From assembly GCA_021325025.1 (NCBI GenBank), contig JAJPHZ010000038.1:96150-160149 (forward strand): a DNA stretch of 64,000 bases, in the 5' to 3' direction. The notes below the pieces were generated by a model. It searched no databases. It was not told the DNA's origin and worked only from the letters and a program-made list of their open reading frames with translations. Made by a program: the position numbers and the translations under genes. Positions within the stretch are counted from its first letter, which is position 1. Every line of letters starts with the position of its first letter. Shown here piece by piece: positions 10,958 through 19,988 of this stretch. The DNA is from Pseudomonadota bacterium (GTDB lineage: Bacteria; Desulfobacterota; Binatia; Binatales; Binataceae).

Positions 10958-11899
10958 ATGACGCGCAAAAAAATTGCATTCATCGGCGCCGGCAACGTCG
11001 GTGCCACCTGCGCCCATCTGTGCTTCCTGCGCGGGCTGGGCGATATCGTGCTGTTTGACATTATCGACGGTCTGCCGCAGGGCAAGGCGCTGGATATGCT
11101 GGAATCGGCTCCCGTGATGGGGGTGGACGTCAAGGTCACCGGCACGCTGGAATATGGCGAAATCGAGGGCGCCGATTGCTGCGTGGTCACCTCAGGATCG
11201 CCGCGCAAGCCCGGGATGAGCCGCGACGACCTGCTCAAGATCAATGCCGGCGTGATGAACCAGGTCGGCGAGGCGATCCGCAACTACGCGCCCGACGCGT
11301 TTGTCATTGTCGTCACCAATCCGCTCGACGCGATGGTAACCCAGATGAAGCGCGTCACCGGCTTCCCCAGGCATCAGGTGGTCGGACAGGCGGGCGTGCT
11401 GGATTCCGCCCGCTACCGCACCTTCATCGCGCAGGAGCTCAAGGTGTCGGTCGAAAGCGTGCAGGCGATGGTGCTGGGCGGACACGGCGACGACATGGTG
11501 CCGGTGCGCAGCTACACCACGGTGGGCGGCGTGCCGGTGGAAAAGCTGATTAACCCCAGGCGCCTTGACGAGATCGAAAAGCGCACCCGCGACGGCGGCG
11601 CTGAAATCGTCAACCTGATGAAGACTTCTTCCTATTACGCGGCGGGCTCGGCGGTCTACCGCATGGTGGAGGCCTTCATTTTGGACCGCAAGGAGATCCT
11701 GCCGGCGGCCGCCTACCTCGACGGCGAGTACGGCGTCACGGGCCTGTATGCCGGCGTGCCGGTGGTCATTGGCGGCGGCGGCGTTGAGAAGATCGTGTCG
11801 ATCGACCTGACCGAGGCGGAAAAGCAGGCCTTTGCCAGTTCGGTCAATCACGTCCGCGAGCTGGTTGACGCGATGGACAAGGTGCTGGCCGGCAATTGA
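10958..11899 (+). CDS. mdh: malate dehydrogenase
   Basis: NAD-dependent malate dehydrogenase of the lactate-dehydrogenase-like class, 313 aa, oxidising malate to oxaloacetate. The Rossmann motif GAGNVGAT is at about 10-17, Asp35 (FDIIDG) prefers NAD, the substrate Arg lies in SPRKPGMSRDDLL, and the catalytic His176 is in GGHGDDMVPV. It begins the run mdh-sucC-sucD-ndk, with 29 bases to sucC, so it is probably co-transcribed with the succinyl-CoA synthetase genes. Confidence 0.95.
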   Translation: MTRKKIAFIGAGNVGATCAHLCFLRGLGDIVLFDIIDGLPQGKALDMLESAPVMGVDVKVTGTLEYGEIEGADCCVVTSGSPRKPGMSRDDLLKINAGVMNQVGEAIRNYAPDAFVIVVTNPLDAMVTQMKRVTGFPRHQVVGQAGVLDSARYRTFIAQELKVSVESVQAMVLGGHGDDMVPVRSYTTVGGVPVEKLINPRRLDEIEKRTRDGGAEIVNLMKTSSYYAAGSAVYRMVEAFILDRKEILPAAAYLDGEYGVTGLYAGVPVVIGGGGVEKIVSIDLTEAEKQAFASSVNHVRELVDAMDKVLAGN

Positions 11900-11928
11900 G
11901 CGCGGCCGATCGATTTAAGGCAGACTAA

Positions 11929-13098
11929 ATGAACATCCACGAGTTTCAGGCCAAACAGATCCTGGGGCGCTTCGGCGCGCCGGTCCCCAAGGGCCAGCCC
12001 GCCACGACCGCGGCCGAGATGGAGGCCGCGTTCAAGGCGTTGGGCCAGCCCAAAGCGGTGGCCAAGGTGCAGATTCATGCCGGCGGACGCGGCAAGGCGG
12101 GCGGCGTCAAGCTCGTTGCCAGCGCCGCCGAGGCGCGCCAGTTCGCCGAGCGTATGCTGAACAAGCCGCTGGTCACGCATCAGACCGGACCCCAGGGCCG
12201 GGTGGTGCGCAAGCTTTACCTCGAAGAGGCCAGCGAGGTGGCGCGCGAGCTGTACCTGGCGATGCTGGTCGATCGCAAGGCCGAGAGCCTGGCGGTGATC
12301 GCCAGCACCGAGGGCGGGATGGATATCGAGGAAGTCGCCGCCAAAACGCCCGAGAAAATCATCACCGAGCCTATCGATTTGACCGCCGGGATGGCGGCCT
12401 TCCAGGCGCGCAAGATCGCCTTCGCGCTGGGGCTGAAGGACAAGCAGGTCAACCAGTTCGTCGGCCTGCTCAGCGCGATGTACCGCGCGTTCAACGAAAC
12501 CGACGCGTCGCTGATCGAGATCAATCCGCTGGTGGTGACTGCGGCGGGCGCCGTGCTGTGCCTGGACGCCAAGATGTCGTTCGACGACAACGGCCTGTTC
12601 CGCCATCCGGATATCCGCGAGCTGCGCGACCCCAACGAGGAGGATCCCACCGAGACCGAGGCCGCCAAGTACGACCTCAGCTACGTGCATCTGGACGGCA
12701 ACATCGGCTGCATGGTCAACGGCGCAGGGCTGGCGATGGCGACCATGGACATCGTCAAGTATTACGGGGCCGAGCCGGCCAACTTTCTCGACGTCGGCGG
12801 CGGCGCCAACACCGAGAAGGTGGCGGCGGCCTTCCGCATCCTGCTCTCCGACAGCCGCGTCAAGGCCGTGCTGATCAACATCTTCGGCGGCATCATGCGC
12901 TGCGACGTGCTGGCCGAGGGCGTGGTCGAGGCAGCCAAGCAGGTCAATCTCAAGGTGCCGCTGGTGGTGCGCATGGAAGGCACCAACGTCGAGCAGGGCA
13001 AGAAGATTCTGAAGGACTCCGGATTGGCGGTAATCGCCGCCGCCGACATGGCCGACGCCGCGCGGCGGGTGGTCGAAGCGATCGGGAAGCGGGGCTGA
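11929..13098 (+). CDS. sucC: succinyl-CoA synthetase, beta subunit
   Basis: ADP/GDP-forming succinate-CoA ligase beta chain, 389 aa (E. coli 388). The ATP-grasp domain occupies residues 1-240 (MNIHEFQAKQIL at the N-terminus, QIHAGGRGKAGGVKL in the nucleotide region). The C-terminal CoA-ligase domain carries NGAGLAMATMD and LINIFGGIMRCD. With SucD it forms the heteromer that makes a nucleoside triphosphate by substrate-level phosphorylation. It ends four bases before the sucD start. Confidence 0.96.
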   Translation: MNIHEFQAKQILGRFGAPVPKGQPATTAAEMEAAFKALGQPKAVAKVQIHAGGRGKAGGVKLVASAAEARQFAERMLNKPLVTHQTGPQGRVVRKLYLEEASEVARELYLAMLVDRKAESLAVIASTEGGMDIEEVAAKTPEKIITEPIDLTAGMAAFQARKIAFALGLKDKQVNQFVGLLSAMYRAFNETDASLIEINPLVVTAAGAVLCLDAKMSFDDNGLFRHPDIRELRDPNEEDPTETEAAKYDLSYVHLDGNIGCMVNGAGLAMATMDIVKYYGAEPANFLDVGGGANTEKVAAAFRILLSDSRVKAVLINIFGGIMRCDVLAEGVVEAAKQVNLKVPLVVRMEGTNVEQGKKILKDSGLAVIAAADMADAARRVVEAIGKRG

Positions 13099-13102
13099 AG
13101 CG

Positions 13103-13981
13103 ATGAGTATTCTGGTCAACAAGGACACCCGGGTCGTGACCCAGGGAATCACCGGCGCCACCGGCCAGCTCCATACGCGGGCCTGCCGGGAGTATGGCAC
13201 CCAGATGGTGGCGGGGGTGGTGCCGGGCAAGGGCGGAACGGACTTCGAGGGCATCCCGATTTTCGACACCGTCGAGCAGGCACGAAAAGCTACTGGATGT
13301 AATGCGAGCGTGATCTACGTTCCGCCCCCGTTTGCCGCCGACGCGATCATGGAAGCCGCCGACGCCGGCGTCGAGCTGGTGGTGTGCATCACCGAGGGCA
13401 TCCCGGTGCTCGACATGGTCAAGGTCAAGCGCTACCTGGCGGGCCGCAAGTCGCGGCTGATCGGGCCCAACTGTCCCGGCATCATCACGCCCGGCGAATG
13501 CAAAATCGGCATCATGCCCGGCTACATCCACAAGCCCGGCAAGGTCGGGGTAGTGTCGCGCTCGGGGACGCTTACCTACGAGGCGGTGTATCAACTGACG
13601 CAGTTGGGAATCGGGCAGTCCACCTGCATCGGCATCGGCGGCGACCCCATAATCGGCACCGGGCATATCGACGCGCTCAAGCTGTTCAACGACGATCCGG
13701 GCACCGAAGCGGTGATCCTGATCGGCGAGATCGGCGGAACGGCGGAGGAAGAAGCCGCGGAGTACATCAAAAATAGCTTCAAAAAACCGGTAGTAGCATT
13801 TATCGCCGGGCAGACGGCGCCCAAGGGCCGCCGCATGGGTCACGCGGGCGCGATTATCTCGGGCGGGCGCGGCACCGCCGCGGACAAGATCGCGGCGCTC
13901 AAGGCGGCGGGAATCACGGTGGCGATGAGTCCGGCGGATTTGGGCTCGACCATGAAGGCGGTGCTCGATGACCGCAAGTAG
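13103..13981 (+). CDS. sucD: succinyl-CoA synthetase, alpha subunit
   Basis: Alpha chain of succinate-CoA ligase, 292 aa. The N-terminal CoA-binding Rossmann domain has GITGATGQLHTR (about 15-26). The phosphorylated active-site histidine is His247 in RRMGHAGAI. The gene directly follows sucC and is followed four bases later by ndk. Length and motifs are complete. Confidence 0.96.
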   Translation: MSILVNKDTRVVTQGITGATGQLHTRACREYGTQMVAGVVPGKGGTDFEGIPIFDTVEQARKATGCNASVIYVPPPFAADAIMEAADAGVELVVCITEGIPVLDMVKVKRYLAGRKSRLIGPNCPGIITPGECKIGIMPGYIHKPGKVGVVSRSGTLTYEAVYQLTQLGIGQSTCIGIGGDPIIGTGHIDALKLFNDDPGTEAVILIGEIGGTAEEEAAEYIKNSFKKPVVAFIAGQTAPKGRRMGHAGAIISGGRGTAADKIAALKAAGITVAMSPADLGSTMKAVLDDRK

Positions 13982-13985
13982 CACG

Positions 13986-14402
13986 ATGGAACTGACATTG
14001 GCGATTCTCAAGCCTGATTCGGTCAGGCGCAATCTTATCGGTCAAATCCTGGCGCAGATCGAGGCGGCGGGCCTGCAAATCCGCGCGCTCAAGCGCCTGA
14101 CCCTGACGCGCAGGCAGGCCGAGGCGTTTTACGACGTGCACAGGGAGCGGCCGTTTTTCGGCTCGCTGTGCGATTACATGACCTCCGGTCCGGTGGTGGT
14201 TGCGGCGCTGCAGGGCGAGCGCGCCATCGAACGGTGGCGCGAGCTGATGGGCGCCACCGACCCGGCCAAAGCGGCCGAGGGCACAATTCGCAAAAAGTTC
14301 GGCCAAAACATCGAACAGAACGCGGTCCACGGCTCCGACGCCACAGAAACCGCCGCCCGCGAGGTTGCGTTTTTCTTCAGCACGATGGAACTGGCGGGGT
14401 AG
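13986..14402 (+). CDS. ndk: nucleoside diphosphate kinase
   Basis: NDP kinase, 138 aa from the chosen start. The N-terminus MELTLAILKPDSV matches the family (ATLaIIKPDav), which is why I prefer this ATG to the in-frame one at 13968 inside sucD. The phospho-histidine is His115 in NAVHGSDATETA. It exchanges gamma phosphates between nucleotides. Sitting behind sucCD it could convert GTP from succinyl-CoA synthetase to ATP, though the synthetase's nucleotide preference is not visible. Confidence 0.95.
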   Translation: MELTLAILKPDSVRRNLIGQILAQIEAAGLQIRALKRLTLTRRQAEAFYDVHRERPFFGSLCDYMTSGPVVVAALQGERAIERWRELMGATDPAKAAEGTIRKKFGQNIEQNAVHGSDATETAAREVAFFFSTMELAG

Positions 14403-14615
14403 CTGACTCTACACCTCCCCCATTTTGCGGCTGTCGAAGAATGTCGTGAGTGCGGTCTGCCGCTCCATCGCGCGGCCGCGGGGCGGCTGCGCCCAGCGTA
14501 CTTACGTATCCAGGCAACTGCGGCGGCCCCGCGGTCGATGCGCTAGCGACTGCTGTGCGCACGCCGCCGGTCCGGCGCAGATATGCTTCACGCGGTCTGG
14601 TTGCGACCGCGAACG

Positions 14616-15320
14616 CTACGGCGCAGCCGCGCCGGCCAGGGCCGGCACACTGACGCCCAGGTCGGCCAGCGCCTGGACCACCGTGTCGCGCTGCGGGGCG
14701 TAGGGATTGGCCTTGAGAAAATCCTCGTAGGCGCTGATTGCGGCTTCGCGCTTGCCTTGCAGTTGCAGCACACGCGCGACCGCGACGCGCGCATTGTTGG
14801 CCTCGGGACCGTTGAGCGCGGCTGCCTGACGGTAGGCCTCTCCCGCTTTGCCGTACTCGCCGCTTTGCTCGTACACCACGCCCAAATCCATCAGCGCCAG
14901 CTCGCGAAAGGACTGCGGACCTTCGCCCTGCGTGTACTCCTCAAGCGCCTGGCGGGCGCGCGTCAGGTCGCCGGAGTTGAAGTAGGCCAGGCCCAGGTAA
15001 TAGCGCGCCAGAGCGGCGGCCTTGCTGGAGGGATGCTGCGCGATGAGCGTCTGGAACTTCTGTTCGGCGGCCTTATAGTTTTTGGCGTTGAGCGCGGAAA
15101 AGCCCCCGTAGAACTGCTCGGCCGTCCGCCGCCTGACGCTGGCCACGTGCTGGTAGATGAGAAACAAGGCAAGGGCCACGGCCAGCACGGTGATGGCGCC
15201 GGTGATGACCTTGCTCAGGTGGTGCTCGATGAAGTCCTCGACCGAGTAGGCCACGGTCATGAACTCGTCGGGCTGCTTGAGATCCTTGCGGCGAATTTTG
15301 GAGCGATGCGTGCTAGCCAT
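14616..15320 (-). CDS. YfgM-like membrane-anchored TPR protein
   Basis: A 234-aa protein with a short cytoplasmic N-terminus, one transmembrane helix (about residues 38-58) and a periplasmic TPR region (repeats about 65-100, 100-135, 138-172 and 175-208). This is the layout of YfgM/TPR_21 proteins, which in E. coli attach to SecYEG and periplasmic chaperones. The ATG lies directly after the T-run of the terminator of the upstream gene and has no Shine-Dalgarno. An alternative start is the Met at residue 21. Confidence 0.75.
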   Translation of the reverse strand: MASTHRSKIRRKDLKQPDEFMTVAYSVEDFIEHHLSKVITGAITVLAVALALFLIYQHVASVRRRTAEQFYGGFSALNAKNYKAAEQKFQTLIAQHPSSKAAALARYYLGLAYFNSGDLTRARQALEEYTQGEGPQSFRELALMDLGVVYEQSGEYGKAGEAYRQAAALNGPEANNARVAVARVLQLQGKREAAISAYEDFLKANPYAPQRDTVVQALADLGVSVPALAGAAAP

Positions 15321-15355
15321 AAAAAAGCGGCTGCCCGCTCAGCCGCGGGCAGCCG
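15321..15355 (-). terminator. intrinsic terminator downstream of the bifunctional nuclease gene
   Basis: A perfect 11-bp stem, 15345-15355 pairing with 15328-15338, with a six-base loop, followed on the minus strand by GC and six T (15326-15321). It sits 31 bases after the nuclease-family gene and abuts the ATG of the TPR gene (15320). It should separate the two transcription units. Confidence 0.8.
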
Positions 15356-15385
15356 GCCTGGGATGCAACAGCGGCGGTGCGGCCG

Positions 15386-15916
15386 CTACATTTTGTACTT
15401 AAAATCCTCGGGCGACATCTTCTCGAGGATCTCCGACCATTTGTCGCGCGACACCCCGGCCAGGTTCTGCTCCTTGGAATCGGCCTCGGCCGACTGCTGC
15501 AGCTCGCTGGACACCTCCAGCACCTTCTTGGCCACGTAGATCGGCGACTTGGTGCGCAGCGCCAGCGAGATCGCGTCGCTGGGCCGCGAGTCGATCTGCA
15601 CCGTGCGCCCCTCGCGGGTTCTGACCTGGATGTGGGCGAAGTAGGTATTGTCGCGCAGCTCGGTGACCTCGACCGCCTCCACCGTGCCGCCCAGCTCGCC
15701 GAGCAGATTGCGCAGCAGATCGTGCGTCATCGGGCGCTGGGGCTTGATGCCCTCCAGCTCGGTCGCCATCGAGGCGGCCTCCAGCAGCCCGATCCAGATC
15801 GGCAGATTGAGCTTGTTGTCGGGGTCCTTGAGCACCACGATCGGCGTCTTGGTGTTGGGGTCGAGCGTCAGCGCGCCAACCGTCATTAAAATGAAATCTT
15901 CTCTGTGACCGGCCAT
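15386..15916 (-). CDS. bifunctional nuclease family protein (DUF151)
   Basis: A 176-aa protein with the BFN/DUF151 domain over residues about 11-140 (VGALTLDPNTKTPIVVL, LPIWIGLLEAASMATELEG, RPMTHDLLRNLL, IDSRPSDAISLALR). Plant and bacterial members have been reported with RNase and DNase activity, but most bacterial ones are untested. The C-terminal 30 residues are charged and variable. It is transcribed alone and ends in a strong intrinsic terminator. Confidence 0.88.
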   Translation of the reverse strand: MAGHREDFILMTVGALTLDPNTKTPIVVLKDPDNKLNLPIWIGLLEAASMATELEGIKPQRPMTHDLLRNLLGELGGTVEAVEVTELRDNTYFAHIQVRTREGRTVQIDSRPSDAISLALRTKSPIYVAKKVLEVSSELQQSAEADSKEQNLAGVSRDKWSEILEKMSPEDFKYKM

Positions 15917-16043
15917 GGGCTTCCCGCGAGGATTCGCTCCCTACGTCGTCATCCCGTCTGAACCATCGATTCGGACTGTCCTAAGGCCATTGTGGACCAA
16001 AGGGGCGGCGATGGTCAACCAAGGCAGCCTCACAACTCCGCGT

Positions 16044-17450
16044 TCAGCGCGGCACCAGCCGGTCGATGACGTGATAGAGCTGATTGAGGTTGCGGCACTC
16101 CTCGACCAGGTCGCAATGCGGTCCGTAGCGCTCCATCTCGCTGTCGCCGAAGCCCCAGGTGTTCTTGCTTTCCGGATTGAGCCAGATGAGCTGCTTGGCG
16201 CGGCTTTTGATTTCGCGCAGGCACCAGTCGTGCGGCAGGTTGTAGTTGTTGCGCCCGTCGCCCAGCACAATCACCGTGGTCTTCTTGTTGACCGCGCCGA
16301 TGTAGTCCTGCACGAAAGTGCGGAAGGCGTAGCCGAAATTGGAGTGCGCGTAGACGTTGATCAGGTCACCGCGCAGCGCGATGTCCAGCGCGTCCTTGAT
16401 GTCGTTGTCGCGGAAGTGCTCGGTAATCTCGCCGATTTCCGCCACGAAGATGAAGCTGCGCACCTTGGAGTACAAATCCTGCAACGAATAGACGAATTGC
16501 AGCATGAAGCGCGACACGTTGCGCACTGAATCCGACACGTCGCACAGGATGACAACCTGGGGCTTTTCCTTCTTGCGCCGGTCAAAGCGCAGCTTAAACG
16601 GCACGCCGCCATAGACCAGGTTGGTGCGCAGCGTCTTCTTGATATCGAACCGCCCCTTCTTGGCCAGGCGTTTGCGCACCGAGATGATGTTCTTGAGGCG
16701 CTGCGCCAGGCGCGTGATCGCCTCGTTCATCTTCTCGATTTCCTGCGGCGTCAGGTACAAAAAGCTCTTCTCGCTGAGCTGCTGGAGGCGGTCGCTCTCG
16801 CGCGTCTTGAGGTCGCGCTTTTCGCGCTCGATTCGCACGTAGCGCCGGATGATGTCCTGAAGCGCCTGCAGCCGGCGCTGCAGATACTCCTCCATCCGCG
16901 CCCGCGCGCCGTGCTCGGACTTGTCCAGTTGCTCGCGGAATTCCTCCAGCTCCCGTTCCAAGCGATCCAAACCCAGCTCGCGGGCCAGGGCGCGGGCGAA
17001 GTAGGCCTCTTCGATGGTGCGCTCGATGTTGCCCAGGCGCGCGTCGCGCGCGGCCTGCTGCAGCATCTTCTCCAACTGCCCGTTGTTGTTGCGCAACAGT
17101 GCCTTGGCCAGCTCGGAGAGCTCCTTGCCGTGCTTCTGGAGCATCTCCTCCATCTGTTCGAGGAACTGTTGGAACTCCTCGTCGGACATCGACAACGCGT
17201 CCTGGACGCCCTGCCCCGCCTCCTTGATGACCTCGCCCAGACCCGAGAAATACAGATCGAACAGCTCGTCGAAGATGGGCACTTCGCTGGCCCGCTTGAC
17301 CATCGTGGCGCGCAGCGCGGCGCGGAAGATGTCGCGCTCGGCCAGGCCGGCCAGGTCGGTGGCGGCAAAAGCGTCGAGCACTTCGGCGACCGAAACGCGC
17401 AGGCCGTTTTGGCGCAGCAGGTTGGCAAACTCGACCAGTTTTTCTTCCAT
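16044..17450 (-). CDS. VWA-domain protein, CoxE-like
   Basis: A 468-aa protein. The N-terminal 270 residues are largely helical and charged, with coiled-coil character around 95-250. The C-terminal von Willebrand A domain has the MIDAS motif CDVSDS (about residue 305) and a second conserved loop VLGDGRNNY. CoxE-type VWA proteins work with MoxR AAA+ ATPases in metal-centre insertion or complex remodelling. The MoxR gene lies immediately upstream (40-base gap) on the same strand. No CO dehydrogenase or methanol dehydrogenase genes are nearby, so the client is unknown. Confidence 0.88.
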   Translation of the reverse strand: MEEKLVEFANLLRQNGLRVSVAEVLDAFAATDLAGLAERDIFRAALRATMVKRASEVPIFDELFDLYFSGLGEVIKEAGQGVQDALSMSDEEFQQFLEQMEEMLQKHGKELSELAKALLRNNNGQLEKMLQQAARDARLGNIERTIEEAYFARALARELGLDRLERELEEFREQLDKSEHGARARMEEYLQRRLQALQDIIRRYVRIEREKRDLKTRESDRLQQLSEKSFLYLTPQEIEKMNEAITRLAQRLKNIISVRKRLAKKGRFDIKKTLRTNLVYGGVPFKLRFDRRKKEKPQVVILCDVSDSVRNVSRFMLQFVYSLQDLYSKVRSFIFVAEIGEITEHFRDNDIKDALDIALRGDLINVYAHSNFGYAFRTFVQDYIGAVNKKTTVIVLGDGRNNYNLPHDWCLREIKSRAKQLIWLNPESKNTWGFGDSEMERYGPHCDLVEECRNLNQLYHVIDRLVPR

Positions 17451-17490
17451 TGAGGATGGCTCCTGCGCAAGCGCCCGCCCGGCGCCGGAC

Positions 17491-18471
17491 CTAGTTGAGA
17501 AAATCCTTGTCGCTGCGGCCGCCGCCGCTCGGAGTCGGCGCCCCGCCGCCGCGCCGCGCCCGGCTCTTTTCCAGGTAGTCCTTGAGCTCTTCCTGCGCCT
17601 TGCGCACGTCGCCCTCGTACTTGACGATGGTGTCCAGTGTCTCGTTGACCAGCGCTTCGTCCAGGGTCTTGACGTTGAGCAGGGTCAGCGCCTTGACCCA
17701 GTCCAGGCTCTCGCTGATGCCGGGGGTCTTCTTCAAATCCAGCTTGCGCAGGGACTGGATTACTTGCACCACCTGTTCGGCCAGATTGTCGCTGACGTCG
17801 GGAATCTTGGTCTTGATGATTCGCAGTTCCTGCTCCTTGTCGGGGAAGTCGATGTACAGGTGCAGGCAGCGGCGCTTGAGCGCGTCGGACATTTCGCGGG
17901 CGTTGTTGGAGGTCAGGATCACCAGCGGAATGTGTTTGGCCTTGAGCGTGCCCAGTTCCGGCACCGTGACCTGGAAGTCGGACAGCAGTTCGAGCAGGAA
18001 GGCCTCGAACTCGGCGTCGGCCTTGTCGATCTCATCGATCAACAGAACACAGGGCTGCTCGCTGCGAATCGCACGCAGCAGCGGGCGGGGCAGGATGAAG
18101 CGGTCGGAGAAGAAGACCTCGTCCTCGCTGGCAATGCGCTCCACGGCCTGGGCCAGGCCGCGCGCGCCATGGAGCACCTCGCCGACCTTGTCCTTTAAAA
18201 TCTGGGTGTAAAGCAGTTGCTTGGCGTACTCCCATTCGTACAGCGCCTTGCTTTCGTCCAGACCCTCGTAGCACTGCAGGCGGATGAGCGGCTGACCTAC
18301 CGCTTCGGCCAGTACCTTGCCGAGGTCGGTCTTGCCGACTCCCGCGGGACCTTCCACCAGCACCGGCTTCTTAAGTGCGTTCGCCAGATAAACCACCGTC
18401 GCGATGCGGCGGCTGGCGATGTAGTTGTACTTGCCGAACTGCTCGATTACGTCCTCGATACTTGAGAACAT
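17491..18471 (-). CDS. MoxR-family AAA+ ATPase
   Basis: A 326-aa AAA+ ATPase. Walker A is GPAGVGKTD (about 39-47), Walker B is VLLIDEIDKAD (about 142-152), sensor 1 lies in ILTSNNARE, and a C-terminal lid is present. The last 25 residues are Gly/Arg-rich. MoxR proteins act as chaperone-like remodelers with VWA partners. Here the partner is the CoxE-like gene directly downstream. ATG start preceded by GGAGGG. Confidence 0.92.
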   Translation of the reverse strand: MFSSIEDVIEQFGKYNYIASRRIATVVYLANALKKPVLVEGPAGVGKTDLGKVLAEAVGQPLIRLQCYEGLDESKALYEWEYAKQLLYTQILKDKVGEVLHGARGLAQAVERIASEDEVFFSDRFILPRPLLRAIRSEQPCVLLIDEIDKADAEFEAFLLELLSDFQVTVPELGTLKAKHIPLVILTSNNAREMSDALKRRCLHLYIDFPDKEQELRIIKTKIPDVSDNLAEQVVQVIQSLRKLDLKKTPGISESLDWVKALTLLNVKTLDEALVNETLDTIVKYEGDVRKAQEELKDYLEKSRARRGGGAPTPSGGGRSDKDFLN

Positions 18472-18652
18472 CTACCCTCCTGGTTATTCCCGCCTGCCTG
18501 TTACAGGCTACTTGGGGTCGGGCAACCGGGCTACCCTAGCTACTTTGCCCCTTTTTTCAATACCTTGTGCGAGGAATCGAAGCCAGCCGGTCTGACCAAG
18601 CCCCCAATGCGGGCCCCGCTCATCCCGCGGACCGTTCCCGGTACACCTCTGT

Positions 18653-19891
18653 TCAGATATGCAGTTCCTCTGGTATCAGCCGGCCGGTGGCGAAGCGCTC
18701 CCGGGCCAGCGCGCTTGCGTCCAGCCTTTCATAACCGCCTTTAACGATCAAATCCGCCAGCGCCTGGGCCGCCCCGTAGGATTGCATCACACCCCGCCCG
18801 CTGAAGGAATGGGCCTCGAACAGGCGCGGGCCGAGCCGTCCCACAATTGCGCTGCGGTCGGGACTGACGGCGTACAACCCGGCCCATCCGCCCACGTGGC
18901 GCAGGCGCTCGAAACAGCTCATGCGCGCATAAAGCCGCGGCCAGATTTCGTTTAAAAAAAACTGCTCGCCGTCGTATTGGAATGAATATCCCGGCGGGGT
19001 TTCGGGCGGCGAGTACCCGGCCAGAATGTGTGGACCCTCGTTATGGCAATACAGCCCCGAGGTATCGACGATCATGCCATAGGCGGCCAAGTTGGTGACG
19101 CGGTTGTCCACCAGGCAAATCTGGCGCCGCACCGCTTCGGTGGGGGTGTCGATGCCCAGCAGCTTGATCAGGTTGGGCGACCACGCGCCGCAGCAAATGG
19201 CCAGGGCGTCAGCGCGCAGTTCGAACAGACGGCCGGTTTCGGCCTCGGCCTCACGCGCATCCTGCGCCATCAGGCGCAGCAGACCTTCGTCGGGCAAATT
19301 TTCGTCCGCCTGCCAGCAGGTAAGCAGCACTTCGCCGGCTTGAGCCTCGATGGCGTTGATAAAGATGCGATCGAAATAGCGTGCGCCCAATTCCTGGGAC
19401 CGCGCCCGATAGTGCTGCTTGAGAAGATTGGGGTTGATCAACCCGTCGCGCGGCGCGAAGGTGGCGCCCGCGATACCCTCGAGCCGGTCGATTTCCGGCA
19501 CCCGGCGTGCCACCTCGGCGGCGGTCAGTTCCTCAATGGGATGGCCGAACTGACGCTGCAACTCCAGATGGGCCAGTGCGCCGGCCCAGGTCTGCTGGTC
19601 GTAAAGCCACAGATAGCCCTTCTGGCGGAAGCCGACATCGGCGGCGATGCTTTCGTAATACTGGATCGAGGCACGGCACAGCGCGATATTGACCGGCTGC
19701 CACCAGGTGGCGCGCACGCCGCCGGCGTTGCGTTCGCTGGAACTGAGCCGTCCCGACAGATCGATATCCACCACGGTGGCGCGCACGCCGCGCTCGCCCA
19801 GCGCCATCGCCAGCGCACTGCCGACGATTCCGGCGCCGACAATGGCTACCTCGCAGCGCCCGCCGCACGCATCGTTATCCATCCCTGGCAT
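18653..19891 (-). CDS. FAD-dependent oxidoreductase, DAO family
   Basis: A 412-aa flavoprotein of the D-amino-acid/sarcosine oxidase superfamily. The dinucleotide motif VGAGIVGSA is at about 18-26 and the acidic end of beta-2 is VVDIDL. The C-terminal FAD contact region RLFEAHSFSGRGVMQSYGAAQALADLI is typical of sarcosine or glycine oxidases. Met4 is an alternative start. It is monocistronic and divergent from the NRDE gene. The substrate, probably an N-methyl or secondary amine or a 2-hydroxy acid, cannot be fixed. Confidence 0.85.
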   Translation of the reverse strand: MPGMDNDACGGRCEVAIVGAGIVGSALAMALGERGVRATVVDIDLSGRLSSSERNAGGVRATWWQPVNIALCRASIQYYESIAADVGFRQKGYLWLYDQQTWAGALAHLELQRQFGHPIEELTAAEVARRVPEIDRLEGIAGATFAPRDGLINPNLLKQHYRARSQELGARYFDRIFINAIEAQAGEVLLTCWQADENLPDEGLLRLMAQDAREAEAETGRLFELRADALAICCGAWSPNLIKLLGIDTPTEAVRRQICLVDNRVTNLAAYGMIVDTSGLYCHNEGPHILAGYSPPETPPGYSFQYDGEQFFLNEIWPRLYARMSCFERLRHVGGWAGLYAVSPDRSAIVGRLGPRLFEAHSFSGRGVMQSYGAAQALADLIVKGGYERLDASALARERFATGRLIPEELHI

Positions 19892-19988
19892 CCTACCAGA
19901 GAGGCCCCCGATCCGCTGACAAATGGCGCATCGGCGCCCTCCCCTTGCCCACAGGCCGGCGTACTGCCAAGTTTAGCTACTACGAGCG

